From JBFMAI01 sp964462635 (lineage in GTDB: Bacteria; Planctomycetota; Phycisphaerae; UBA1845; Fen-1342): a stretch of DNA of 37,267 bases. The notes beneath the pieces are model-generated. The model was not told where the DNA came from and did no database searches. It saw nothing but the letters and a program-made list of their open reading frames with translations. The position numbers and the translations under genes were made by a program. Below, piece by piece: positions 23,738-32,345 of this stretch. How positions within the stretch are numbered: the stretch's first letter is position 1; each line of letters starts with the position of its first letter. The stretch is from NCBI GenBank assembly GCA_964462635.1, contig CAYWYJ010000026.1, positions 1-37,267 on the forward strand. Direction: 5' to 3'.

Positions 23738-24455
23738 TCGCGTAGTGCTGGTGACGGGCGGGGCACGCCGTGTGGGCCGCGCCATCGCCTTGCGCTTGGC
23801 CCGGGCCGGCGCCCAACTCGCCGTGCACTACCACACGTCCGTCGAGCCGGCGGCGAGCACCGTCCGCGCGTGCCGTGAACTGGGTAAGCCGGCCGAGGCG
23901 TTCGCGGCCGACTTGAGTCAGCCGACGGCGACGACGACGCTGGTGGCGGCCGTTCTCCGACGCTTTGGGCGTTTGGACGTGCTGGTGAACAACGCCTCGG
24001 TGTTCGAGCCCATGACCCTGAACGCCTTCGACCTCGGGGCGTGGGAGCGAACGCTCCGGGTCAATCTCACGGCGCCGCTTCTGCTGACCCACGCCGCCCG
24101 CGACGCCCTGCGCAGCGCCCGCGGCCGCGTGGTCAACCTCTGCGACGCCGCCACGTCACGCTACTGGCCGGACCATCTGGCTTACGTGGTGTCGAAGGGG
24201 GCCCTGGAAACGCTGACCGGCGTGCTGGCGCGGGCGCTGGCCCCGGAAGTCAACGTGGTGGGCGTGGCCCCCGGGGTGGCCGCCTGGCCCGAGCACTACG
24301 ATCGGCCCACGCGCGACCACCTGACCGCGAAAATCCCGCTGCAACGCCCCGGCTCCCCCGAGGACATCGCCGCCGCGGTCCATTTCCTGCTGCGCGAGGG
24401 TGACTACATCACCGGCGTCGTGCTGCCGGTGGACGGCGGAAGGCGACTGGTGTGA
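23724..24455 (+). CDS. Short-chain dehydrogenase/reductase, pteridine-reductase-like
   Basis: The 243-residue protein begins MELTDRVVLVTGGARRVGRA, with TGGARRVG (11-18) as the NADPH loop; Arg in this loop favours NADPH. NNASVFEP (89-96) is the NNAG-type motif. The catalytic part reads VVNLCDAATSRYWPDHLAYVVSKGALE (137-162), where Asp141, Tyr154 and Lys158 stand as Asp-Tyr-Lys. In pteridine reductase PTR1 and FolM the usual SDR Ser is likewise Asp, and PTR1 shares the phrases AKGALEGLT and ELAP around it. So reduction of dihydrofolate or dihydrobiopterin is more likely than fatty-acid ketoreduction, though the substrate is not proven. The start overlaps truA by 14 nt; an ATG at 23709 is an alternative. 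Confidence 0.8.
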   Translation: MELTDRVVLVTGGARRVGRAIALRLARAGAQLAVHYHTSVEPAASTVRACRELGKPAEAFAADLSQPTATTTLVAAVLRRFGRLDVLVNNASVFEPMTLNAFDLGAWERTLRVNLTAPLLLTHAARDALRSARGRVVNLCDAATSRYWPDHLAYVVSKGALETLTGVLARALAPEVNVVGVAPGVAAWPEHYDRPTRDHLTAKIPLQRPGSPEDIAAAVHFLLREGDYITGVVLPVDGGRRLV

Positions 24456-24502
24456 GGGCGTGTTGGCCTCGGAATGCGGCCGGCGCCCCGTCCCGACCGA
24501 AG

Positions 24503-24508
24503 TATAAT
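24503..24508 (+). promoter_or_regulatory. Perfect TATAAT -10 upstream of the secreted TPR-like protein
   Basis: TATAAT is a full match to the sigma-70 -10 in a very GC-rich gap, 80 nt before the ATG at 24589. No convincing -35 lies 16-18 nt upstream (about 24480-24486 is GC-rich), so an activator or an extended element would be needed. A near copy, TAGAAT, stands at 26506-26511 about 90 nt before the lipoprotein at 26603. Confidence 0.35.
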
Positions 24509-24588
24509 AAGAAGGGGACGGTCGCCGCGGGGCACCGCGCCAGCGCGGACCAACAGAATTCGTCCGGCGCCAATAGAGAGGTGATGCC

Positions 24589-26349
24589 ATGCAGGAAAGC
24601 CGGCCGGTACTCAGAATGTCGTCGGCGAGCTCGCCGGGGCGGTGCGCGGCCATCGCGGCTGGTCTGGGACTATGGGCGGCCGCCGCGCTGGCGCAGGCCC
24701 CCGTGAACCTCCAGCTCAACACAGCGGTCACCCCCGCGCAGCCCACGGGCCGCCTGTTTGACGCCAACCCGCAACTCGGCGTGCGGCAGAACTTCGCGCG
24801 GCCGGTCTCGCCGCTGTTGACCGGCAACGCCACCGCGAGCGGACTGGCCGGCTACGGCTTGTCCCTGCGGTCCGTGTCGCCTATCCCCGACCCGACCGCC
24901 TTCCGCGGCCCGCTCGGCAGCGCGACGCTGTACACGTTCCGGCGGGATTCGGTCAGCGTGGGCAGCGAACCCCTCGGCCTGGGGCAACTCGGGCGGTCCT
25001 ACTACGACGTGGACACGACGGTCCCCACCGTGGGCTTCCTTCAGGGACTGACCCCGGGCACGTCGACGTTGGGACCGAGCCCGCTCGATCGGCGCATTCA
25101 AACGCGGATGGACCTCCGCATCACGCCGCAAACGCCCGCCGGCGGCCCGTCGCCACCGTTCTCCGCCCAGGCGCCGTTCTCGCCCCTGGACTCCACCGGG
25201 TCGTTCGCCACGACCAGCAGCCTCTTCGGGGTTGAGCCGCCCCCGCGGCTACCGCTGCCGACGACCACCGAGCCGCTCTGGCGTACCCGCTGGAAGGCGG
25301 AGATGGCCGAGCGGATGGCCGCGCGGAAGCTCGGCGGTCGCGAAGACACGCGGATGGACATGCGTTTGGCCAAGCCGGAAGACATCCTGGCCACGCCGCT
25401 GGATTCGCTGCTGCGTTCCGACCTGTACGCGCCCGTCGGGCTCAGGTCGCCGACCGGGGAGGTCTACGGATATTCGGGGAAGCCAGGGCTGATCATCCCG
25501 GAGCCCGAGTCGGCCGACGGTCGCGCGATGCCGATCAAACCGTCGCCGCGGGTCACGGACCCCAGCGTCCTGCCGGGGTATGACGCCTGGACGGACATGA
25601 AGCTGGCCGCGGCCCTGGTGGAGCAGCCCGACGCCCCGTGGTTCGCGGAGATGCGGCAGGCCGTGCGGGAACGCCCCGAACTCGCGTCGCAAGTGGAGGA
25701 GCCCCTGCTCGCCGATGCCAATGCGTTCGTGGACCGCGCTTTGCGCGCGCCACTGCGAACCATGACCGCCTCCGGGGCCTCCGCCTTCAATGACCAGATG
25801 CTGAAGGCCGAGTCGCTGATGGCTATCGGTCACTATGGTGAGGCTGCGGACCGGTACGCGTCGGCCGCCCTGCTGGATCCCACCAACCCGCTCCCGCTGA
25901 TCGGCCAGGGCCACGCCCTGCTGGCTCAGGGGCAATACCGCTCCGCCGCGAGCGCTCTGCTGCGGGGCATTGAGATCGCCAACCGCACGCCCGTCCTGGC
26001 CGCGTCGTTGTTCCGGCGATTGGACCTGCGGGCCCTCATGGGCGGCGGTGAGATCATCGACATCCGCCGCGCGGACATCCTGCAACAGCTCGAACAGCGG
26101 GAGAACCCCGAGTTGCGCTTCCTGCTCGGCTACCTGGAGTATCACAGCGGCGACCGGCGCCGCGGGTTGGAGAACCTGAACCAGGCGGCGGCCCACCCCT
26201 TGGCCCCGACCACGATCGCGCAATACCCGCGCATCCTGGGCGAAGAGACCGCGCCGCCGCTGCCGGCGACCGAGCCCGGCGAGCCCGCGGTCCCGGACAC
26301 CATGGAACCACCTGCCGAGCGCCTGGTACTGCCGCCCCGCGAACCCTGA
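24589..26349 (+). CDS. Secreted protein with a disordered N-terminal half and TPR-like C-terminal half
   Basis: AGAGG lies 7 nt before the ATG. The 586-residue product has a signal peptide (about residues 1-37, ending ALAQA). Residues 40-250 are rich in Pro, Ser, Thr and Gly with little order (many PTGP, PLD, PSPP phrases). A helical middle (MAERMAARKLGGREDTRMDMRLAKPEDILATPLDSLLRSDLYAPVG is around 245-290 in part) leads to TPR-like helices from about 400 (LMAIGHYGEAADRYASAALLDPTNPLPLIGQGHALLAQGQYRSAASALLRG in pieces) to about 550. It ends in a Pro-rich tail. No catalytic motif is visible. It may be a periplasmic or surface scaffold. The gap before it has a TATAAT -10. Confidence 0.72.
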   Translation: MQESRPVLRMSSASSPGRCAAIAAGLGLWAAAALAQAPVNLQLNTAVTPAQPTGRLFDANPQLGVRQNFARPVSPLLTGNATASGLAGYGLSLRSVSPIPDPTAFRGPLGSATLYTFRRDSVSVGSEPLGLGQLGRSYYDVDTTVPTVGFLQGLTPGTSTLGPSPLDRRIQTRMDLRITPQTPAGGPSPPFSAQAPFSPLDSTGSFATTSSLFGVEPPPRLPLPTTTEPLWRTRWKAEMAERMAARKLGGREDTRMDMRLAKPEDILATPLDSLLRSDLYAPVGLRSPTGEVYGYSGKPGLIIPEPESADGRAMPIKPSPRVTDPSVLPGYDAWTDMKLAAALVEQPDAPWFAEMRQAVRERPELASQVEEPLLADANAFVDRALRAPLRTMTASGASAFNDQMLKAESLMAIGHYGEAADRYASAALLDPTNPLPLIGQGHALLAQGQYRSAASALLRGIEIANRTPVLAASLFRRLDLRALMGGGEIIDIRRADILQQLEQRENPELRFLLGYLEYHSGDRRRGLENLNQAAAHPLAPTTIAQYPRILGEETAPPLPATEPGEPAVPDTMEPPAERLVLPPREP

Positions 26350-26374
26350 ACGGGCCTTCGTGATCGTGTGACCC

Positions 26375-26414
26375 GGGAGGGCGAGGCCCACGCCGAGCCG
26401 CGCCCCGGCGCGGC
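26375..26414. repeat. GC-rich palindromic element, copy 2
   Basis: GGGAGGGCGAG at 26375-26385 matches the head of the element at 5665. A GCCGAGCCGCG stretch follows, and GCCGCGC-CCCG-GCGCGGC (26397-26414) forms a 7-bp stem on a 4-nt loop. The two copies differ in detail but share head and order. It lies in the 253-nt gap between the secreted TPR-like gene and the lipoprotein at 26603; the rest of that gap holds only a TAGAAT box and a strong ribosome site. Confidence 0.5.
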
Positions 26415-26602
26415 GCCCCGTCCCGTATCCTGCGGTCCTGAACCGTGGGGGCTGTTGCACCCTCCGCGGCCCGCCGGCCGCTCTTCCCGTTACGCGACCG
26501 CGCAGTAGAATAGAACGTCGCGTGGCGCCGCTGCCCGCGGTCGGTGTGCCGCCGTGGCGACAGGGGGCGGATCTCCGCGCGGACGGTGACAAAGGAGACC
26601 CC

Positions 26603-27220
26603 ATGAGTCGGTGGGCGCTTGTTCCGGTACTGGCCGTGCTGGTCATGGTGCTGGGCTGTGCCGACCGGGCCGCGATCGAAGCCCAGGCCCAACGGGTCGT
26701 CCCGAGCGCGGCCCCCGATGAGGTCCTGGCCGCCGCCACGACCATCCTGCAACGCGAGTTCGGCCGGGTGCGCGTGGAACCCGTGGCCCGTCAGATCATG
26801 GCCGGTCCCGTCGAGTTCACGACCGAGCGCGACAGCGGCACGGCCCGCGACCTGGTGCGCGGACGCTCCACGATGCGGCGACAGGCGACGTTCAGCGTCG
26901 GCCGCAGTGCCGGGGAAACGGTGGCGCGACTCCGGATCGACGTGGAACGCCGCGACACCGAGCGGCAGGCCGTCTTCCGTCCGCAGACCCATCGCCTGAG
27001 CGACACACCGGGGCAGGAAACGCCGATCTTCGCGGACGCGGCCACGACTTCCGAGCAGAACACCGTGTGGACCCCCATTCGCCGCGACCGCGCGCTCGAA
27101 CGCGCGCTCCTGGACGAATTGCGCGAGCACTTCGCCCGCCGGACCGCGCCGGCGGAGCCGGCCCCCGAACCCACCGCGCCGCCCGCGGAGCCCGCGCCCG
27201 CTCCCGAGAACCCTCAATAA
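26603..27220 (+). CDS. Uncharacterised lipoprotein, first gene of the glyA operon
   Basis: AAAGGAG ends 5 nt before the ATG, a strong ribosome site that fixes this start over an upstream in-frame one at 26522. The 205-residue product has the lipobox VLGC (Cys 19). The mature domain, from about residue 35 (PDEVLAAATTILQREFGRVRVEPVARQIMAG in part) to about 175, has an alternating strand and helix pattern typical of small periplasmic domains, then a tail of Pro-Ala-Glu repeats (APAEPAPEPTAPPAEPAPAPEN). The family is unknown to me. glyA begins 19 nt later, so these should be co-transcribed; a lipoprotein before a cytoplasmic serine enzyme is an odd pairing. Confidence 0.72.
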   Translation: MSRWALVPVLAVLVMVLGCADRAAIEAQAQRVVPSAAPDEVLAAATTILQREFGRVRVEPVARQIMAGPVEFTTERDSGTARDLVRGRSTMRRQATFSVGRSAGETVARLRIDVERRDTERQAVFRPQTHRLSDTPGQETPIFADAATTSEQNTVWTPIRRDRALERALLDELREHFARRTAPAEPAPEPTAPPAEPAPAPENPQ

Positions 27221-27239
27221 TGTCACAAGGAACTCACTC

Positions 27240-28508
27240 ATGCTGAATCACCTCGGCCTGCCGTTGCGTGAAGTGGACCCCCAAATGGCGGACATCATCC
27301 GCCGCGAGGAGGAACGGCAGCAGTACACCCTCGAACTGATTGCCTCGGAGAACCACGTCTCCATCGCCGTCCGCACCGCCAACGCCTCCGTCTTCACCAA
27401 CAAGTATGCCGAGGGGTACCCCGGCAAGCGGTACTACGGCGGCTGTGTGAACATGGACGCGGTCGAGGACCTGGCCCGCGAGCGGGCGAAGCAGCTCTTC
27501 AAGTGCCAGCACGCCAACGTCCAGCCGCACTCCGGCGCCCAGGCCAACGTCGCCGTCTACTGCGCCGCCCTCCAGCCCGGAGACACGATTCTCTCGCTCG
27601 ACCTGGCCCACGGCGGCCACCTGTCCCACGGCCTCAAGGTCAACTTCAGCGGGGCGTGGTTCAACATCGTCCCCTACGGTGTTGAACGTGACACCGAGCA
27701 GATCAGCCTGGACACCGTGCGGCGGCTGGCCCGCGAGCACAAGCCGAAGCTCATCATCGCCGGCGCCTCAGCGTACCCGCGGACGTACGACTTCGCCGGC
27801 TTCGCGGAGATCGCCAAGGAAGTGGGGGCAAAGCTCATGGCCGACATCGCCCACATCGCCGGGCTGGTCGCCGTCGGGCTGCACCCCTCGTCGATCCCCC
27901 ACGCCGATTTCACCACGACGACGACGCACAAGACGCTGCGCGGGCCGCGCGGCGGCATGATTATGTGCAGCGAGGAGAACGGGAAGCTGGTGGACAAGTG
28001 GGTCTTCCCCGGCACGCAGGGCGGTCCGCTGATGCACACCATTGCCGCAAAGGCGGTTGCGCTCGGCGAGGCGTTGCGGCCTGAGTTCAGGGTCTACCAG
28101 CAACAGATCCTCAACAACGCCCAGGCCCTGGCCGCCGCGCTGAGGTCGCACGGCTACCGGCTCGTCAGCGGCGGCACTGACACGCACCTGATGCTGGTCG
28201 ATCTGCGGGCCGTCCACCCCGACCTTACCGGCAAGCAGGCCGAGGCGTGGCTCGAAGCCGCCGGCATCATCACCAACAAGAACATGATCCCGTTCGACGA
28301 ACGCAAGCCCGTCCACACCAGCGGCCTGCGGCTCGGCACGCCCGCCCTGACCACGCGCGGCATGAAGGAGCCGGAGATGAAGGTCGTCGCCAACCTGATC
28401 CACGAGACGCTGAAAGCGGGCGAAGACCAGGCGGCGGCGGACAAGATTCGGGGGAAGGTCCGCGACCTGTGCGAGCAGTTCCCGCTGCCGCACACGCTCA
28501 AGCTGTGA
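27240..28508 (+). CDS. glyA: Serine hydroxymethyltransferase
   Basis: This 422-residue PLP enzyme converts serine and tetrahydrofolate to glycine and 5,10-methylene-THF, the main source of one-carbon units. ELIASENHVS (32-41), NKYAEGYPGKRYYGG (54-68) and QPHSGAQAN (95-103) are the family blocks, and the PLP Schiff base is Lys231 in TTTTHKTLRGPRGG. Length and all key segments are normal. AAGGAA precedes the ATG by about 8 nt. It sits between two lipoprotein genes, 19 nt after one and overlapping the other by one base (TGATG). A pteridine-reductase-like gene in the same stretch of genome would fit folate metabolism. Expected cytoplasmic homotetramer or dimer. Confidence 0.95.
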   Translation: MLNHLGLPLREVDPQMADIIRREEERQQYTLELIASENHVSIAVRTANASVFTNKYAEGYPGKRYYGGCVNMDAVEDLARERAKQLFKCQHANVQPHSGAQANVAVYCAALQPGDTILSLDLAHGGHLSHGLKVNFSGAWFNIVPYGVERDTEQISLDTVRRLAREHKPKLIIAGASAYPRTYDFAGFAEIAKEVGAKLMADIAHIAGLVAVGLHPSSIPHADFTTTTTHKTLRGPRGGMIMCSEENGKLVDKWVFPGTQGGPLMHTIAAKAVALGEALRPEFRVYQQQILNNAQALAAALRSHGYRLVSGGTDTHLMLVDLRAVHPDLTGKQAEAWLEAAGIITNKNMIPFDERKPVHTSGLRLGTPALTTRGMKEPEMKVVANLIHETLKAGEDQAAADKIRGKVRDLCEQFPLPHTLKL

Positions 28509-29155
28509 TGACTGCGCGTCTCGGACCGATGGGGTTGGCCGGGCTGGCGACGCTCATGCTGCTGGCCGGCTGCGCGGGCGGCGGCCGCGTTGAGCTCGTC
28601 GCGCTGAACTTCGAGGCGATTGATCCGCCGGCCGGTCCGGCACCGCGCGTCAACCGACTGGAACTGGACCAGTGCTTCTGGTGGCTCGATGAGCAGGGCC
28701 ACGTCTGGGTGGCGATGCAGCGCGAGCAGCGCTGGCCCGTCGGCCCGGATTGGCGCTTCCGCTTCCAGCTCTCGTTCGCCCTCGGTGAACCGCCGGCCGG
28801 GAAGGCCCGCGATTTCCGCATCAGCCGCCGGGAGTTTCGCGCCGCGGCCCGCTTCGGTCCCTCGCAAAGCCGGTGGGAGTCGGTCCGCGGCATCGTCGCC
28901 CTGTACCGCGAGCCCGGCGACCGGCTCCGCGGCAGCTTCCGCCTTCAGGTCACCCGCGAAGTGCAGCGACCGCTGGGCGACTGGGGCCACCCCGCCGCGT
29001 ACCTCATGCTCGGAACATTCACTGCGGTACATGATGAGGCCCACGGCCGACGCATCGCCGAGGGGTCGGAACTCCCCGGCCATGAGCGCCGCGATCCCGA
29101 GGCCCAAGCCCCCGCGACCAGGCCGGCGCTGCCCACGACGCCGCCAGACCCATGA
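28508..29155 (+). CDS. Uncharacterised lipoprotein between glyA and a serine racemase-like gene
   Basis: The ATG overlaps the glyA stop by one base (TGATG), and the last four bases overlap the next start (ATGA), so it is tightly coupled on both sides. The 215-residue product has the lipobox LLAGC (Cys 22). The mature domain reads as beta-rich with many Arg and Trp (RVNRLELDQCFWWLDEQGHVWVAM, then FRFQLSFALGEPPAGKA, and LRGSFRLQVTREVQRPLG in part), as in small periplasmic ligand-binding or lipocalin-like folds, and the C-terminus is Pro-rich. I do not recognise the family. The gene order suggests a link to serine or glycine at the envelope, but that is only inference. Confidence 0.72.
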   Translation: MTARLGPMGLAGLATLMLLAGCAGGGRVELVALNFEAIDPPAGPAPRVNRLELDQCFWWLDEQGHVWVAMQREQRWPVGPDWRFRFQLSFALGEPPAGKARDFRISRREFRAAARFGPSQSRWESVRGIVALYREPGDRLRGSFRLQVTREVQRPLGDWGHPAAYLMLGTFTAVHDEAHGRRIAEGSELPGHERRDPEAQAPATRPALPTTPPDP

Positions 29156-30117
29156 ACCCACGCCCCACGCTTCAGGACATCCGCGCCGCGCACGAGCGTA
29201 TCCGTCCGCACGTCCACCGTACGCCGGTCATCACTTGCGCCGCACTGGACGAGCGTGCCGGCGGTCGTCTCTTCTTCAAATGCGAGAACCTCCAGAAGGT
29301 CGGCGCGTTCAAGTCCCGCGGGGCGTGCAACGCGGTCTTCTCGCTGACGGACGAAGAGGCTGCCCGCGGTGTCCTCACGCACTCTTCCGGCAACCACGCC
29401 GCCGCCCTGGCGCGCGCCGCCGCTCGGCGCGGCATCCCCGCGCACATCGTCATGCCCGCCAACTCGCGCCGCGTGAAGATTGAAGCCGTGCGCGGCTACG
29501 GCGGCTGGGTCACGCTGTGCGAGCCGACGCTGGTCGCCCGCGAAACGACCGCGGCCCGCGTGCAGGCAGAGACTGGGGCCGTGATGATCCACCCGTATGA
29601 CGACCTGCGCATTATCGCCGGTCAGGCGACCGCCGCGGTCGAACTGCTGGAGCAGGTGCCCGACCTTGATGTTGTCATGGCCCCGGTCGGGGGCGGCGGG
29701 CTGCTGAGCGGCACGCTGCTGGCGATCAAGTCGCTGCGGCCGGAGGTCCGCGTCATCGCGGCGGAGCCGCAGCTCGCCGACGATGCATACGAAAGCTGGA
29801 AGACGGGCCGCCTCACGCCGCCGCGACCGCCCGTGACGATCGCGGACGGCCTGCGGACGAGCCTCGGCACACTGACGTTCCCGATCATCACGGACCTGGC
29901 GGACGACATCCTGCTGGCGAGTGAAGAAGCCATTGTCGCGGCGACACGGCTGCTGCTGGAGCGGGCCAAGACCGTCGTCGAGCCCTCTGCCGCCGTTCCG
30001 TTCGCCGCGCTGCTCGAAAACCGCCCCGCCTGGGCCGCCGGGCACATCGGCATCATCCTCTCCGGCGGCAACCTGGACCTGGACGACCTGCCGTGGGCGT
30101 GCCCCGCCGCCCGCTGA
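29152..30117 (+). CDS. Serine racemase-like / serine-threonine dehydratase-family PLP enzyme
   Basis: The 321-residue fold-type II protein binds PLP at Lys54 (KVGAFKSRGA), with THSSGNHAAAL (77-85 region) and the phosphate-binding PVGGGGLLSG (178-187). Two features favour serine racemase over catabolic threonine dehydratase. SSGNH has Ser where most bacterial dehydratases have Ala (SAGNH), and this Ser is the second acid/base of eukaryotic serine racemase. The stretch EPQLADDAYES (Glu205, Ala209, Asp211) matches the metal site EPSNADDCYQS. The C-terminus IILSGGNLDLDDL also fits. It could make D-serine from L-serine and also remove ammonia to give pyruvate. No regulatory ACT domain is present. 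The start overlaps the lipoprotein stop (ATGA). Confidence 0.82.
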   Translation: MNPRPTLQDIRAAHERIRPHVHRTPVITCAALDERAGGRLFFKCENLQKVGAFKSRGACNAVFSLTDEEAARGVLTHSSGNHAAALARAAARRGIPAHIVMPANSRRVKIEAVRGYGGWVTLCEPTLVARETTAARVQAETGAVMIHPYDDLRIIAGQATAAVELLEQVPDLDVVMAPVGGGGLLSGTLLAIKSLRPEVRVIAAEPQLADDAYESWKTGRLTPPRPPVTIADGLRTSLGTLTFPIITDLADDILLASEEAIVAATRLLLERAKTVVEPSAAVPFAALLENRPAWAAGHIGIILSGGNLDLDDLPWACPAAR

Positions 30118-30251
30118 CCCCTCCGCCGGGTCGGGCGAAAGTGGGGTGGCCAGGGTTAAAGATGAAACGGCGGTCGGGGATGTTCTCTGGGCTTCCGCGC
30201 TGCCGCTCCCGGGCCGACTACCCGACGTCGAAGAAGACTCCCAACCCCGGC

Positions 30252-32078
30252 TCACTCGACGGTCACCGATTTGGCCAGGTTCCGCGGCTTGTCCACGTCA
30301 CAGCCGCGCAGCACCGCCGCGTGATAGGCCAGCAGTTGCAGCGGCACGACGGTCACCAGCGGGGCCAGGGGTTCCGGGACGTCCGGCACGTACAGCACCT
30401 CTTCGGCCAGACGCTGGATGTCCTGGTCGCCCTCGGTCGCCACCGCGATCACATGCCCGCCGCGGCTCCGCACTTCCTCGATGTTGCTGATGACCTTGTC
30501 GTAGAGGTGGTCACGGACGGCGATCACGACGACCGGCATCTCCTCACTGATGAGGGCGATCGGCCCATGTTTCATCTCGGCGGCCGGCAACCCCTCCGCG
30601 TGCAGGTAGCTGATTTCCTTGAGCTTGAGCGCCCCCTCCAGTGCAATGGGATACTGGAGCCCGCGCCCGAGATACAGCCAGTTGTTGGCCTCGATGAAGC
30701 GGGCGGCAATCCGCCGCGTCTGGCTCGTCAGGTTGAGCGCCCGCTCCACCGCCTCGGGCATCGCCGCCAGGGCGGCGAGATACTCGCGGCAGGCCCCGTG
30801 GCTCATGTGCCGCCGGCGCCCCAGCAAGGCCGCCAGGAGTGACAGGACGGTGACCTGTCCCAGGAACGCCTTCGTCGACGCCACGCCGATTTCCGGGCCG
30901 ACGTGCAGATACACGCCGGCGTCGGTCTCGCGGGCGATGGTCGAGCCGACGGCGTTGACGATGCCCAGCGCCAAGGCGCCCTTGTCCTTCGCCTCGCGCA
31001 GCGCCGCCAACGTGTCCGCCGTCTCGCCGCTCTGCGAAATCGCCACCACGACCGTGCGATCGTCGATGAGCGGGTTGCGGTAGCGGAACTCGCTGGCGTA
31101 CTCGACCTCGCACGGAATGCGGGCCATGTCCTCGATGAGGTACTCGCCGATCAGGCAGGCGTGCCACGCCGTCCCGCACGCCGTCAGGATGACCCGCTTG
31201 CAGCGCACCAGCTCGCGTATCACCGGCGCGAGTCCCCCCAGCACGACCTGCCCCTCCTCGGCGTCCATGCGGCCGCGCAACGCCGTGCGCAGGGCCTCCG
31301 GCTGCTCGAAGATCTCCTTGGCCATGAAGTGCTGGTGCTCGCCCAGCTCAAGCTGCTCCAGCGTCCACTCAACCGCTTCGACCTCTTTCGTAACCGGCAC
31401 CGCCTGCAACGTCGTCGTGCGGAAGCCGTCGCGGCGGACGGCCACCACCTCATTGTCGGACAGGTAGATGACCTGGGGAGTGTGCTGGATGATCGCGGCC
31501 GCGTCCGAAGCAATGATGTACTCGCCCTGCCCCACGCCGATGATCAGCGGGCTGCCACGCCGCGCCGCGACGATCACGTCCGGCTCGTCGACGTGCAGGA
31601 CGGCGATGCCGAACGTGCCGCGGACTTCGAGCAGCGCCCGGCGCACCGCCGCTTCCAGATCGCCGTCGTAGAAGTACCCCACCAGCTTGGCGAGCACCTC
31701 GGTGTCGGTCTGGCTTTCGAGGTCGATCCCCTTCTGCTCCAGGAACGTCCGGAGCACCCGGTAATTCTCGATGATCCCGTTATGGATCAGCGCGATGCGA
31801 CCACTGGCGTCGCAATGCGGATGAGCGTTGACCTCCGTCGGCGCCCCGTGCGTGGCCCACCGCGTATGGGCCATCCCGATCGTCGCCCCCGACAGCTCGT
31901 CGCCGATCTTCTCCTCCAGCACCGAGATGCGGCCCGCCGTCCGGCGAATCAGCAGCGTCCCGTCGCGGATCACCGCGATGCCCGCCGAGTCGTACCCCCG
32001 ATATTCCAGCCGCTTGAGCCCCTCCGTCAGGATCGGCGTCGCGTCGCGTCGGCCGAGGTAGGCCACAATTCCACACAT
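30252..32078 (-). CDS. glmS: Glutamine--fructose-6-phosphate aminotransferase (isomerising)
   Basis: This 608-residue enzyme makes glucosamine 6-phosphate from fructose 6-phosphate and glutamine, the entry to UDP-GlcNAc. The start is set at 32078 because the protein must begin MCGIV: the Cys becomes the N-terminal nucleophile after Met removal. GGAG lies 6 nt before it, and the METR extension seen upstream is rejected. The glutaminase domain shows RLEYRGYDSAG and HTRWATHG, two SIS domains follow (SQSGETADT, MKHGPIAL), and the C-terminus DKPRNLAKSVTVE is the classic end. It is tail to tail with the serine racemase-like gene (134 nt). I see no glmS ribozyme in the 267 nt upstream, though the core would need a model search. 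Confidence 0.96.
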   Translation of the reverse strand: MCGIVAYLGRRDATPILTEGLKRLEYRGYDSAGIAVIRDGTLLIRRTAGRISVLEEKIGDELSGATIGMAHTRWATHGAPTEVNAHPHCDASGRIALIHNGIIENYRVLRTFLEQKGIDLESQTDTEVLAKLVGYFYDGDLEAAVRRALLEVRGTFGIAVLHVDEPDVIVAARRGSPLIIGVGQGEYIIASDAAAIIQHTPQVIYLSDNEVVAVRRDGFRTTTLQAVPVTKEVEAVEWTLEQLELGEHQHFMAKEIFEQPEALRTALRGRMDAEEGQVVLGGLAPVIRELVRCKRVILTACGTAWHACLIGEYLIEDMARIPCEVEYASEFRYRNPLIDDRTVVVAISQSGETADTLAALREAKDKGALALGIVNAVGSTIARETDAGVYLHVGPEIGVASTKAFLGQVTVLSLLAALLGRRRHMSHGACREYLAALAAMPEAVERALNLTSQTRRIAARFIEANNWLYLGRGLQYPIALEGALKLKEISYLHAEGLPAAEMKHGPIALISEEMPVVVIAVRDHLYDKVISNIEEVRSRGGHVIAVATEGDQDIQRLAEEVLYVPDVPEPLAPLVTVVPLQLLAYHAAVLRGCDVDKPRNLAKSVTVE

Positions 32079-32208
32079 GCGTGTCTCCAACGGCCCGGCT
32101 GTTGTCCCGGTGGCATTCTAGGCGATCCGCGGCCTGCGGGCGATAAAGTGGCCCGCCGCCGACCGGCGCGGGATTTTCCGACCGCCGAAACCGACGGCCG
32201 TCAACCTA

Positions 32209-32224
32209 CCGATGATAACATCGG
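32209..32224. promoter_or_regulatory. Inverted repeat CCGATG-ATAA-CATCGG, possible operator
   Basis: A perfect 6-bp palindrome around ATAA lies in the divergent gap between glmS (130 nt to its start) and the Hpt gene (121 nt). The centre is AT-rich in a GC-rich region, as in many repressor sites, and ATGATAACAT could also serve as a -10. It could equally fold into an RNA hairpin. Confidence 0.35.
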
Positions 32225-32345
32225 CTTGCGGCTCGACGAGGCGAACCCGGCCCAGACTGAGAGTGCCGACGTCCTGCTGTCGGTACGCCCGGGGCGCGCC
32301 GGGGTTCGCGGCGGGCCGCGCTGGCTTGCAAACCTTGAGGCCGCA

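Noticed and set aside
27221..27239. Riboswitch directly before glyA
   Set aside because: Only 19 nt separate glyA from the preceding lipoprotein gene, too short for a glycine or folate riboswitch.
32079..32090. GlmS start at 32090 (METR extension)
   Set aside because: GlmS needs Cys right after the initiator Met; the ATG at 32078 gives this and has a ribosome site.
32079..32345. glmS ribozyme
   Set aside because: I see no recognisable core in the 267 nt upstream; a covariance-model search would be needed to exclude it fully.
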